Of a DNA stretch of 56,769 nt, positions 33,461 through 41,433 are shown one piece after another (position 1 is the stretch's first letter; every line of letters starts with the position of its first letter). The notes beneath the pieces are model-generated. The model saw only the letters and a program-made list of their open reading frames with translations. It was not told the DNA's origin and made no database searches. The translations under genes and the position numbers were made by a program. Source of the DNA: Desulfuromonas sp. (lineage in GTDB: Bacteria; Desulfobacterota; Desulfuromonadia; Desulfuromonadales; Geothermobacteraceae). The DNA lies in contig PKUA01000064.1 in assembly GCA_002868905.1 (NCBI GenBank), forward strand, positions 1-56,769, written 5' to 3'.

Positions 33461-34186
33461 ATGCTCAGTCTGTTGATCTGTGCCGCATTGAGCGTTGCCA
33501 CATCCCTGGCCCTGCAGTATGGTGCCGGAGTTGATTATCGGGTTGCTCCCCTGGCCGGTCTTGCGGTGTTTGCGGTTGTTTATTTCCTGCTATTACGTTT
33601 CGTCATGAAGAGGGTCGCCGAGATCATGGAATCCGCTCAACGGGATATCCAGGCGGGCCATACGGAAAAGGCGATCAGCACCATGAAGCAGGGGTTCAAG
33701 TATGCTCCCTGGCAGTTTTTCGTGAAAGGGCAGATCAACTCCCAAATCGGGACTATCTACTATCTCAAAAAGGATTTTTCCGCTGCATTTGACTACCTCC
33801 AAAAGGGGTTCGTCAGGCATTGGGCCGGGATGGCGATGTTGGCTGTCATCTACATGCGCCGCAACCAACCCCAAAAGATGGTGGAAACATTCGATCGTGC
33901 GATCAGCGCCGGGAAGAAGGAAGATCTTCTCTATGGGGTCTACGCTTTCTGCCTCGACAAGATCGGCAAGCGGGACAAGGCGATTGAGATATTGGAAAAA
34001 GGTCTGAAAAAGGCGACCAGGACCGAAATTCTGCAGGCCAACCTCGAAGCGCTGCAGGCTGGCAAGAAAATGAAGATGATGGCGTACGGCGATGTCTGGT
34101 TTCAGTTCCATCTCGAAAAGCCGGGTGCCGTGATTAAGCGGCAGACCCGCGCAATCCAGGGCCGGCGTAAAATCGTACGGCGCTGA
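33461..34186 (+). CDS. membrane-anchored TPR protein
   Basis: Protein of 241 aa, not assigned to a named family. Two N-terminal transmembrane helices (about 3-18 and 25-45, 'LLICAALSVATSLALQYG' and 'LAGLAVFAVVYFLLLRFV') are followed by a cytosolic helical region with TPR-like repeats ('AISTMKQGFKYAPW', 'AAFDYLQKGFVRHWAGMAMLAVIYMRRNQPQKM', 'KAIEILEKGLKKAT'). A basic tail ends 'RRKIVRR'. The ATG at 33461 is preferred over an open frame from 33365; AAGG is 12 nt upstream. A scaffold role is an inference. The Smr gene starts 23 nt downstream. Confidence 0.75.
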   Translation: MLSLLICAALSVATSLALQYGAGVDYRVAPLAGLAVFAVVYFLLLRFVMKRVAEIMESAQRDIQAGHTEKAISTMKQGFKYAPWQFFVKGQINSQIGTIYYLKKDFSAAFDYLQKGFVRHWAGMAMLAVIYMRRNQPQKMVETFDRAISAGKKEDLLYGVYAFCLDKIGKRDKAIEILEKGLKKATRTEILQANLEALQAGKKMKMMAYGDVWFQFHLEKPGAVIKRQTRAIQGRRKIVRR

Positions 34187-34208
34187 ATTTTGATATTCGC
34201 AGGTACTT

Positions 34209-34892
34209 ATGGGCAAGAAAAACCGGTCGTCCCGGATTCCCAAGTTTAAAAGCGACCCCTTCAAGTCATTGAAGGGGTTTGCTGTTTCTAGCGCCAATCC
34301 GTCATCGAAAGAGGTTGAACCGAACATCGAACCTGAACCGGTTGACGACCTCGATTTTACTGCCGCCATGCATGGGCTTGGGGTCAGTCAAATCGAGAAC
34401 GATGTGCAGGGTTCTGCGGAAGAAGATGCGGAGTCCAAGCCGGTTTCCCAGGAACAACCCGAGGATGAAAGACAACTCTTCCTGCAGGCCCTCGGCAGCC
34501 TTGATAAGATGTTCAAGGACGAGGTCCCGGAAAAGGGCGAGGCTTCCATTGGGGGCGCCAGGCGGATGAAAATGCTGCGCCAGGGGAAGCTGAAAGTCGA
34601 GGCCGAACTCGACCTGCACGGTATGGAACGGATCGAAGCACGACGGCGTACGCTTCTCTTCCTTGAAAACGCCCTCCACCAGGGGTGGCGAACCGTCAGG
34701 GTTATCACTGGTCAGGGGCACCACTCCAGCGCTGGCCCGGTTTTGCGTGACACAATTGAGCGATTGCTGCGTGACGAGTCGCCCAGGCAGGTTCTGGAAT
34801 GGGGGCGGGCACCGGTTCGGCATGGGGGAGCCGGAGCCCTTATTCTGTTTCTGCGGACGAACATGTCCAGAGACGAAGGAGGAAAAGAGTGA
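34209..34892 (+). CDS. Smr-domain protein
   Basis: Protein of 227 aa with a C-terminal Smr domain (about 133-215): 'LDLHGMERIEARRRTLLFL', 'VITGQGHHSSAGPVLRD', 'HGGAGALILFL'. The H-G-M and GxGxHS-type motifs are those of the MutS2-like endonuclease family. The N-terminal 115 residues are charged and probably disordered, beginning with a basic KKNRSSRIPKFK stretch. Smr proteins cleave or bind branched DNA or RNA; the target here is unknown. The stop overlaps the lipoprotein start (GTGA). Confidence 0.85.
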   Translation: MGKKNRSSRIPKFKSDPFKSLKGFAVSSANPSSKEVEPNIEPEPVDDLDFTAAMHGLGVSQIENDVQGSAEEDAESKPVSQEQPEDERQLFLQALGSLDKMFKDEVPEKGEASIGGARRMKMLRQGKLKVEAELDLHGMERIEARRRTLLFLENALHQGWRTVRVITGQGHHSSAGPVLRDTIERLLRDESPRQVLEWGRAPVRHGGAGALILFLRTNMSRDEGGKE

Positions 34893-35074
34893 GATGTCTT
34901 GGTTTACTGGTCTTTTTCGTCTGTGCCCTGTTGATGAACGGTTGTGACAGTGACGAGCCGAAGCAGGAGCACATCTACAGCACCCAGAAAAAAGTTCTGG
35001 ATCAGGCCAAAAAGGTCGATCTTATGAGTGAGGACCTTGAGAAAAAGCGCCAACAGGCCCTGAAGGACCAATAA
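34889..35074 (+). CDS. small lipoprotein
   Basis: Only 61 aa. A signal sequence 'LGLLVFFVCALLMNGC' gives a lipobox MNGC with Cys19. The mature 42 residues are charged and helical ('STQKKVLDQAKKVDLMSEDLEKKRQQALKDQ'), likely a short coiled coil. The start is GTG 34889, overlapping the Smr stop, with AAGGAGG 8 nt upstream. Function unknown; similar tiny 'conserved lipoproteins' are common near membrane TPR genes, so an envelope structural role is possible. The stop merges into a terminator. Confidence 0.7.
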   Translation: MRCLGLLVFFVCALLMNGCDSDEPKQEHIYSTQKKVLDQAKKVDLMSEDLEKKRQQALKDQ

Positions 35075-35097
35075 AAACCCCGGCTCAATGGCCGGGG
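35073..35097 (-). terminator. terminator for hsp20 (possibly also for the + operon)
   Basis: CCCCGGC (35078-35084) / GCCGGGG (35091-35097), loop TCAATG. The T-tract (AAAAA at 35073-35077 on plus) is on the minus strand, so it mainly ends the minus-strand Hsp20 transcript. Confidence 0.75.
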
Positions 35098-35136
35098 AGT
35101 CTGACAACGGGCGGTCAAAGTCGTTTCTTTTGTTCG

Positions 35137-35607
35137 CTAATGGATCTCTTTACTCTCTTTGCCTTGTTTAAGCCCTTCGATTGTTAGTTTCCGACCTGTC
35201 GTGCCAGTTTTGGCCACCGGCATGGTGATCTCGAGCAGACCATTTCGATAGGCGGCGTGGGCTTTGTCCGGATTAACCCCTTCAGGCAGGGTCAAGCGAC
35301 GCTCGAAGAGGTTCTCCTGCATTTCCTGAAGCAGGTAGTCGGTCTTTTCATCTTTGCGGGTCACGCTGCGCTCCCCGTGGATGACGAGATCGTGACCGTC
35401 CACCCGGACGTCGAGTTTGTCGGTGTCGACTCCGGGAAGTTCGGCTTCAAGATGAAACATCCCGTCTTTGATGAACGTGTTGATGGCAGGCAACGTCGCT
35501 CCGGCAACTTCTGGACGGCCGCCACCGAAGAATTTACGGAACAGGTCGTCCATCTCACGTTGCAGGGTGCTTAATTCCCGCATCGGATCGATACGAATCG
35601 GTAACAT
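35137..35607 (-). CDS. Hsp20/alpha-crystallin small heat-shock protein
   Basis: ATP-independent holdase chaperone, 156 aa. The alpha-crystallin domain covers about 48-145, with 'FHLEAELPGVDTDKLDVRVDGHDLVIHGER' and the closing 'YRNGLLEITMPVAKT' (the conserved A/G-x-L motif as NGLLEI). The N-terminal arm begins 'LPIRIDPMRELSTLQREMDDLFRKFFGG', typical of the class. The ATG at 35607 lies 8 nt after an AGGAGG. It has a sigma-70-like promoter rather than a sigma-32 one, and a leader hairpin. Confidence 0.93.
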   Translation of the reverse strand: MLPIRIDPMRELSTLQREMDDLFRKFFGGGRPEVAGATLPAINTFIKDGMFHLEAELPGVDTDKLDVRVDGHDLVIHGERSVTRKDEKTDYLLQEMQENLFERRLTLPEGVNPDKAHAAYRNGLLEITMPVAKTGTTGRKLTIEGLKQGKESKEIH

Positions 35608-35636
35608 GAATGTCACCTCCTCTCCGTTTTTGCCCG

Positions 35637-35656
35637 TTGTCAGGTCAATCTGACAA
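35637..35656 (-). promoter_or_regulatory. inverted repeat in hsp20 leader
   Basis: TTGTCAG (35637-35643), 6-bp spacer, CTGACAA (35650-35656): a perfect repeat about 13-32 nt downstream of the predicted hsp20 start of transcription. It could be an operator or a leader hairpin. It lies about 25 nt from the ribosome-binding site, so it is not a simple ROSE-type thermometer. Confidence 0.45.
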
Positions 35657-35675
35657 TGTCTAAGCTCACACTAAT

Positions 35676-35704
35676 ATTTTACTGCGATAAGTGATGATCG
35701 GCAA
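35676..35704 (-). promoter_or_regulatory. hsp20 promoter
   Basis: Minus strand: TTGCCG (35704-35699), 17-bp spacer, TAAAAT (35681-35676). A small repeat CGGCA-ACC-TGCCG (35699-35711) overlaps the -35 box. Confidence 0.55.
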
Positions 35705-35742
35705 CCTGCCGAAGGGGGGGGGATGTGCCTGGTGCGGATGTT

Positions 35743-36237
35743 TCAGATGGCATTGAGCGTGGCGAGTTTCTTTTCGATTGTGTTGCGGTGTTTGGCAGAT
35801 TCGTCGGCGACAGCTTGGGCGAGGCGCTTGAATTCTTCATCCGTGGTGGCAATCAGCTCTTCGAGACCGAGTCCAGCGGCCGAGTTTTCCAGTTGGGCAG
35901 CATGCTCAAGAAGCTGGCGATGGGAAGTCTCTGCACTGATCTGCCCGATTAAGTCGGTGACCTGCATGCGGAACAGGCGGATGGCTCCCGGTTTAATGTC
36001 ATTGCCGGGACGATATTGGTTCGGGTTGAATGTGACCAGCTGCGACATGCGACGGATCAAGTCATGGTGTTGATTCTCATTGTCCGCCAGTTGCAGCCAG
36101 AAATCCCGGTCGCCGGAATCGATTTCGCCACAGCGTGCATAGAACTTGGCGATTTGTGCTTCAGCTTTGGCGAGCAAATCAAGATCATGCAGCAAATCCG
36201 GTGTGCTTAGCGGTTGTTTCTTTTTCCAGAATCCCAT
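35743..36237 (-). CDS. ferritin-like domain protein
   Basis: Protein of 164 aa, almost wholly helical, with acidic/His pairs suited to a di-iron four-helix bundle: 'AKAEAQIAKFYARC', 'LADNENQHHDLIRRM' (ExxH), 'LLEHAAQLENSAAG' and 'AVADESAKHRNTIEKKL' (ExxxH). This spacing resembles the ferritin/rubrerythrin-like superfamily. The rubredoxin domain is absent. Iron or peroxide handling is an inference. The start is ATG 36237 (a GTG precedes it); the ribosome-binding site is weak. It sits upstream of hsp20 on the same strand. Confidence 0.65.
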   Translation of the reverse strand: MGFWKKKQPLSTPDLLHDLDLLAKAEAQIAKFYARCGEIDSGDRDFWLQLADNENQHHDLIRRMSQLVTFNPNQYRPGNDIKPGAIRLFRMQVTDLIGQISAETSHRQLLEHAAQLENSAAGLGLEELIATTDEEFKRLAQAVADESAKHRNTIEKKLATLNAI

Positions 36238-36411
36238 CACTCTTCAATTCCCCGTCCGGTCCTCAGTTTAATCAACTGCCGAGTGGATACATAGTTAAAT
36301 TTAGCAGATAAAACAGCATCCTTCCACTAAGGGCGGTTTTTTTATGCCCAGGTGGACATCCGTGTCCCCACGAGAAAAAATCGCAAGATGCTCTGTTCCG
36401 TGCCCGACTCG

Positions 36412-39021
36412 TTATTCAGCGGGAGAGGGTTCTTCCGGCGGTTTGCCGGTTGCCTTTCGTTTGCGGATCGGTTTTTTCTGGATGGGTTCCTGCCCTTCGG
36501 GGGGCGTGGTTTCCGTTTGGGCTTTTGTCGACCGTTTGCGGGGAGCGGCCGCGCGTCGTTTCGGTTTGGTTTCGGTGCCGGCTTCCGCAGGGGGAGAGGG
36601 GGCCTCCACCGGGACTGATTCGTCACTCCCTGTCGGAGTGTCCTGCGCGGCCTTCTTCCGAGCAGGTCGTCGGTTGGAACGCTTCGGCTTCTCCGCCATG
36701 TCGGCAGCCGGTTGCTCGGCAGACGTGATCTCGTTCACTTTTGGGTCGGAAGTTGCCGGATCGGTCTTGGTTTCTGCAGCCGGTTCTGCGGATTCGGTCT
36801 CGGGTTTTTTCCGGGTGCGGCGTCGGGTCGGCCGTTTCGGTTTTTCCGCCACGTCGGCAGCCGGTTGGTCGGCAGGGGTGGCCTCGTTCCCTGTTTGGTC
36901 GGAAGCTACCGGATCGGCCTTGGTTTCTGCGGCTGTCTCTGCGGATTCGGTCTCGGGTTTTTTCCGCGTACGGCGTCGGGTCGGCCGTTTTGGCTTATCG
37001 TCCTTCTCCACGACAGGGGTTTCGGAGGGGAGTCCTTCAGCCGTCGTGTTGCTAGCTGCGGTTTCACTATTCGGCTTTTCAGTGTCGGTCGCTCCGGATT
37101 CGGAGGAGGTCTCTGTTTGGACAGCCTTCTCGGTCGTGTCCGGTCCTTTTCTCTTCCGTGTCCGGCGTCGCGAGGGGCGTTTCGGGCTCTCCTGCTCTCC
37201 GGATGCTGCCGGTTCCGTCGCTGGGGCCACATCCGTGCCGGATTGATCACCGGATTCTGCCGCTTCGCTCTTCGGGGATGATGTTTCTGGCCCCTGTGTG
37301 CCTTCCGTTGTCTGCAGTGAAGACTGGTTCTGATTGTTCTGGCCGGATTCACCGTTGCTTTTGCGACGGCGACCGCGACTGCGGCGGGACTTGCTCTGAG
37401 AGTGAGGTTTCTGTTCACTGCCCGATTGCGATTCGTTCTCGTCGGTGGTTTCGCGCGGGTGCGGCTCCTTCTGACTCTCGGCCATCGCTTCGGAGGCTGT
37501 GACCGGCTGGGAGAGAGGTTCCTCCGATCGTTTCTCCTCCTTCTCTTTGCGTTGGAAGATCAGTTCGTCCTGGTTGGCCAACAGGTCGGATTTTCCGCGC
37601 AGATAGATATTGACGCGATGGCGCCTTTCCATTTCGTGGAGTTCTTCCCGACGGGTGTTGAGCAGGTATTCAGCTACGTCGAGGGGGATGTCGCCAATGA
37701 CGCGTTCAATGTTCCCCTTGGCGATTCCGGCATGAATCTTCCTCAGGACGGCGACCGCCTGGGCTTCAGTGCTTTTGATTTTACCGCTTCCGTCGCAATG
37801 GGGGCATGCTTTGAAAGATCCCGCCGCCAAGGCCGCCTTGATTCGTTGGCGACTCATTTCGAGCAGGCCGAACTGACTGATACGGCCGACGGTCACCCGT
37901 GCCTTGTCCGATTTGAGGGCATGCTGGAGTTTTTTCTCGACTTCGCGGATATGTTTCCTGTCGCGCATGTCGATAAAGTCAATGACCACCAGGCCTCCGA
38001 GGTCGCGTAGCCTTAACTGGCGCGCCACCTCGACGGCGGCTTCAAGGTTGGTTTTGAAGGCGGTCGCTTCGACCCCCTGTTCCGAGGCCATCTTGCCGGA
38101 GTTGACGTCGATGGCGACCAACGCTTCGGTGCTGTCGATAACGATGGACCCACCGGATGGGAGGACGATCTGGTTGCGGCCGATGGTTTCGATCTGTTCT
38201 TCGATCTGGTACTTGGAGAAGACCGGACGTCGCTCCTGGTGAAGTTTGAGCAGTTTGGCATGTTCCGGCATGACCTGTTCTATGAACTCTTTGGCCTGTT
38301 GGAACACGTTCGGGTCGTCGATCAGAATTTCGTCCATATCGAGAGTGAAATAGTCACGCAGGAAACGGAGGACCAGGTTGGATTCCTGGTAAACCAGTGC
38401 CGGTGCCTTGATCTTGTTGCTTAATTCGGTGATGTTTTTGAAGAGGCGCACCAGGTAGTCGAGGTCGCGCTGGAGTTCGGTCTGGGTTTGACCGATGGCG
38501 GCGGTGCGAATGATGTGGCCGGTGTTTTCCGGGAGTTCGAGGTTGTCGACTGCCTGGCGGAGTTCTTTGCGCTCCTTGCCGTCGGGGATTTTGCGGGAGA
38601 TGCCACGCGTGGTGTCATCCGGCATCACCACCATGTAGCGGCCCGGCAGGGAGAGGAAAGTCGTCAGGGCGGCCCCTTTGTTCCCTCTCTCCTCCTTGAC
38701 GATCTGGACCAGGATTTCCTGTCCGCGCTGGAATATCTCGTTGATGCGGGGGCGGCTTTTTGCTTCCTGCCCCTCCCGTTGTGGGTAATACTTGGAGTGA
38801 ATCTCGCCGAGTTGGAGGAACCCGAGACGTTCGGCCCCGTAATCGACAAAAGCGGCTTGCAGGCCGGTTTCGACCCGGACCACAACCGCCTTGTAAATGT
38901 TCCCCTTGGTCTGCTCGCGACCCTCGATTTCAATGTCGAGTTCCGTGAGAATACCGTCGTCGACGATCGCCACCCGGTTCTCTTCCGGATGAGTGGCATT
39001 CACCAACATCTTCTTAATCAT
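36412..39021 (-). CDS. ribonuclease E/G
   Basis: Endoribonuclease of the RNase E/G family, 869 aa. The S1 domain (about 36-125) is followed by the catalytic core with Asp305 ('AIDVNSGK') and Asp348 ('VVIDFIDMRD'), the Mg2+ ligands. The zinc link Cys406/Cys409 is in 'CPHCDGSG', two positions off the E. coli numbering. From about residue 540 to the end the protein is disordered, alternating Arg-rich clusters ('RRRTRKKP') and acidic/Thr-rich text, with a 51-residue tandem repeat. This tail likely binds RNA and degradosome partners. ATG 39021 follows GGAAGGA; the longer open frame to 39153 is untranslated leader. rne and rng cannot be separated with certainty. Confidence 0.92.
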   Translation of the reverse strand: MIKKMLVNATHPEENRVAIVDDGILTELDIEIEGREQTKGNIYKAVVVRVETGLQAAFVDYGAERLGFLQLGEIHSKYYPQREGQEAKSRPRINEIFQRGQEILVQIVKEERGNKGAALTTFLSLPGRYMVVMPDDTTRGISRKIPDGKERKELRQAVDNLELPENTGHIIRTAAIGQTQTELQRDLDYLVRLFKNITELSNKIKAPALVYQESNLVLRFLRDYFTLDMDEILIDDPNVFQQAKEFIEQVMPEHAKLLKLHQERRPVFSKYQIEEQIETIGRNQIVLPSGGSIVIDSTEALVAIDVNSGKMASEQGVEATAFKTNLEAAVEVARQLRLRDLGGLVVIDFIDMRDRKHIREVEKKLQHALKSDKARVTVGRISQFGLLEMSRQRIKAALAAGSFKACPHCDGSGKIKSTEAQAVAVLRKIHAGIAKGNIERVIGDIPLDVAEYLLNTRREELHEMERRHRVNIYLRGKSDLLANQDELIFQRKEKEEKRSEEPLSQPVTASEAMAESQKEPHPRETTDENESQSGSEQKPHSQSKSRRSRGRRRKSNGESGQNNQNQSSLQTTEGTQGPETSSPKSEAAESGDQSGTDVAPATEPAASGEQESPKRPSRRRTRKRKGPDTTEKAVQTETSSESGATDTEKPNSETAASNTTAEGLPSETPVVEKDDKPKRPTRRRTRKKPETESAETAAETKADPVASDQTGNEATPADQPAADVAEKPKRPTRRRTRKKPETESAEPAAETKTDPATSDPKVNEITSAEQPAADMAEKPKRSNRRPARKKAAQDTPTGSDESVPVEAPSPPAEAGTETKPKRRAAAPRKRSTKAQTETTPPEGQEPIQKKPIRKRKATGKPPEEPSPAE
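36691..36996 (-). repeat. 153-bp tandem repeat inside the RNase E tail
   Basis: Two full copies (36844-36996 and 36691-36843) of a 51-codon unit, each starting with KPKRPTRRRTRKKPETESAE. A degenerate third copy begins at 36690 (KPKRSNRRPARKK). Copy number may vary between strains. Confidence 0.8.
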
Positions 39022-39085
39022 GTGAAATCCTTCCGGTCCCCCGCAGGGTAACCTTAAATTGTTGAACCTGCCACAGTCGGCGGTT

Positions 39086-39258
39086 CCGGGATGTCCCGGT
39101 GGTGAAGGCAACAGGAGTTGGCTCAACTGTTGCCACGTTCCCCGACCCGACACGGCACCTCTATCTGATCACATCACTCAAGAAGAGTGTTATTGCAATC
39201 GGGGTGCGGCGCATCGGCCGGGGTGAAAATTTTTGTATGTCCTGCCTGCAGCAGGCAG
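39086..39258 (-). promoter_or_regulatory. structured 5' leader of the RNase E gene
   Basis: Three inverted repeats within the predicted 286-nt leader: CTGCCTG-CAG-CAGGCAG (39242-39258), GGCAACAG...CTGTTGCC (39107-39134, with an inner AGTTG/CAACT) and CCGGGA-TG-TCCCGG (39086-39099). E. coli rne is autoregulated through cleavage of a long structured leader; a similar role here is inferred. Confidence 0.5.
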
Positions 39259-39313
39259 TTTGCATGAGGCGGCAAATGAATTTTTTCCACCTTCAAGTTT
39301 CAAAATTAACGTA

Positions 39314-39342
39314 ACTATAGCAGATAAAAGGTTTTTTGAATA
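39314..39342 (-). promoter_or_regulatory. RNase E gene promoter
   Basis: Minus strand: TATTCA (39342-39337), 17-bp spacer, TATAGT (39319-39314). Start of transcription near 39307, giving a leader of about 286 nt. Confidence 0.45.
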
Positions 39343-39348
39343 GTTAGA

Positions 39349-39377
39349 TTGATCTCGGCCTTTCCAGACAATAAAAC
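39349..39377 (+). promoter_or_regulatory. promoter for the ABC-F gene
   Basis: TTGATC (39349-39354), 17-bp spacer, TAAAAC (39372-39377). Divergent from the RNase E promoter with only 6 bp between the -35 boxes. Confidence 0.45.
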
Positions 39378-39483
39378 GGAAGGGTGATCAGGAAAAGAGC
39401 CGGTTCCGTTCAGGGAGATGATTGGGTTTTGCCTGTGAATGTAGGTGTTCCCACCTTTCGCCAGCGTATGCTATAAAAGCCGG

Positions 39484-41415
39484 ATGCTACAGCTCAAAGG
39501 GATCGTGAAAGAGTATGGCGGACGCCGGTTGCTGGCATCCGTCGACCTGCATATAAGACCGTCCGACCGGATTGGTCTTTGCGGGGAGAATGGTGCCGGA
39601 AAAACGACCCTGCTCCGGATGTTTGCGGGGGACGTTTCGCCCGATGATGGCACGCTGCAGATGGCCCGTGCTACCACGGTCGGCTATCTCCCCCAGGAGG
39701 GGCTGACCCATGGCGGCCGTTCTCTCTTCACCGAGGTGCGAAGTGCCGTCGGTGACCTCCTGGCCCTTGAAGATGAGTTAAAACTGCTTGAGGACAGGAT
39801 CAGTCGGCAGCACGGCACAGCAGATCTCGAGCGATATGCTGTCGTCCGCGAGCAGTTCGAACAACAGGGCGGTTACCAGTTGGAAGCCGAAATCGGCAAA
39901 GTCCTCAGCGGTCTCGGGTTTTCCGAACAAGAGTGGGAGAAACCTTGCGAGCAATTTTCCGGTGGTTGGCAGATGCGGATCGCCCTGGCAAAATTGTTGC
40001 TGCAGCAACCGACCCTGCTGTTACTCGACGAACCGACCAACCATCTCGACCTTCCAGCCAGAGATTGGCTGGAAGGGTATCTCGCCTCCTACCCGCATGC
40101 GGTGGTTCTGGTCTCGCATGATCGTTTCTTTCTCGACCAGGTGGTTGGGCGGATCGTCGAGGTCTGGAATGGTCATTTGACCGAATATCCGGGGAATTAC
40201 AGTCGTTACCTGCAGCAGCGGGAAGAGCGGGTGGCTGCCTTGCGCGAAGCTAAACGGCGCCAGGACGAAGAGATTGAACGGATCGAAGCGTTTATCAGTC
40301 GGTTTCGCTATCAGGCTAACAAGGCGTCCCTGGTCCAGAGTCGGGTTAAACAGTTGGAGAAGATCGAGAGGATCACCGTCCCACCTGTGCGGAAGAAAAT
40401 CGGATTCCGTTTTCCTCAGCCGCCGAAGGGGGGACGGATAGCGATTGAACTCTTCAGTGCGTGTCAATGTTACGGTGAGAATACGGTTCTGCACGAAATC
40501 GACCTGATTGTCGAGAGGGGAGTGAGGATTGCCCTTGTCGGACCCAACGGTGCCGGCAAATCGACCCTGATGCGCATGCTCTCGGGAACTGAGGCGCCTG
40601 CATCAGGGGAGCGCAGGGCAGGACATGGCCTTGAACTTGCTTACTTTGCCCAGGATCAGGCACAGGTGCTCGATCCCCGGTTGACGGTCCTGGAGCAAAT
40701 CAGCCAGGAGGCACCTTTCGATATGGTGCCCCGCCTGCGGGATATCCTCGGGGCCTTCCTGTTCTCCGGAGACGACACGGAAAAACGTGTGGAGGTTCTT
40801 TCGGGAGGGGAGCGTAACCGCCTGGCCCTGGCCATCCTGTTGCTCCGCCCTGCGAACCTGTTGCTGCTGGACGAACCGACCAACCATCTCGACCTTGCGT
40901 CGAAACAGGTGCTGCTCGAGGCATTGCGGGGTTATAGTGGCACCCTGGTTTTCGTCAGCCACGACCGATACTTTGTCGACCACCTTGCCACCCGGGTGGT
41001 CGAGGTCGGCGATGGCCAGGTTCACTCCTGGCCCGGCAACTACTCCGACTTTCTCCATGCCAAAGAGTTGCGCGGGGATTCGAGCCATAGCGAGTTGCGC
41101 GTTGAACAGAAGGGCCTGGCAGGGGGCGAAGAGAAAACGACAAAGGAAGATCGCCGGACCGCTCACGCCAATCGAAAGGCTGCGCAAAGGATTGCCGAAC
41201 GCAGGGCGCGCGAGATTCTTGATATGGAAAGCCGAATCGAGAAGGTGGAAGGCGATGTCGCCGCCTGGGAGGAAGATATGGCGCGAGCTGATTTTTACGC
41301 CGATGCCGATCATGCCGAAAAAGTTATCGAACGCCATCGTGCCGACAAAGAGGCGTTGGCGCAGTTGTATGACAAGTGGGAAGCACTGCAGCTCGACGCT
41401 GCCGCAGCCGAATGA
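39484..41415 (+). CDS. ABC-F family ATPase
   Basis: Soluble twin-ATPase ABC-F protein, 643 aa, of the translation-factor type (Uup/YheS/EttA relatives) without membrane segments. Walker A motifs 'GENGAGKTT' and 'GPNGAGKST', signatures 'FSGGWQMRIALAK' and 'LSGGERNRLALAI', and Walker B plus 'LLLDEPTNHLDL' twice are present. The inter-domain linker (about 240-300) is charged and helical, as in ribosomal E-site binders. The C-terminal coiled coil from about 545 resembles that of Uup. The start at 39484 matches the family ('MLQLKGIVKEYGGR'); the ribosome-binding site is weak. parA-like gene 41434 follows after 18 nt. Confidence 0.9.
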   Translation: MLQLKGIVKEYGGRRLLASVDLHIRPSDRIGLCGENGAGKTTLLRMFAGDVSPDDGTLQMARATTVGYLPQEGLTHGGRSLFTEVRSAVGDLLALEDELKLLEDRISRQHGTADLERYAVVREQFEQQGGYQLEAEIGKVLSGLGFSEQEWEKPCEQFSGGWQMRIALAKLLLQQPTLLLLDEPTNHLDLPARDWLEGYLASYPHAVVLVSHDRFFLDQVVGRIVEVWNGHLTEYPGNYSRYLQQREERVAALREAKRRQDEEIERIEAFISRFRYQANKASLVQSRVKQLEKIERITVPPVRKKIGFRFPQPPKGGRIAIELFSACQCYGENTVLHEIDLIVERGVRIALVGPNGAGKSTLMRMLSGTEAPASGERRAGHGLELAYFAQDQAQVLDPRLTVLEQISQEAPFDMVPRLRDILGAFLFSGDDTEKRVEVLSGGERNRLALAILLLRPANLLLLDEPTNHLDLASKQVLLEALRGYSGTLVFVSHDRYFVDHLATRVVEVGDGQVHSWPGNYSDFLHAKELRGDSSHSELRVEQKGLAGGEEKTTKEDRRTAHANRKAAQRIAERRAREILDMESRIEKVEGDVAAWEEDMARADFYADADHAEKVIERHRADKEALAQLYDKWEALQLDAAAAE

Positions 41416-41433
41416 AATACCGGGAGAACTGAG

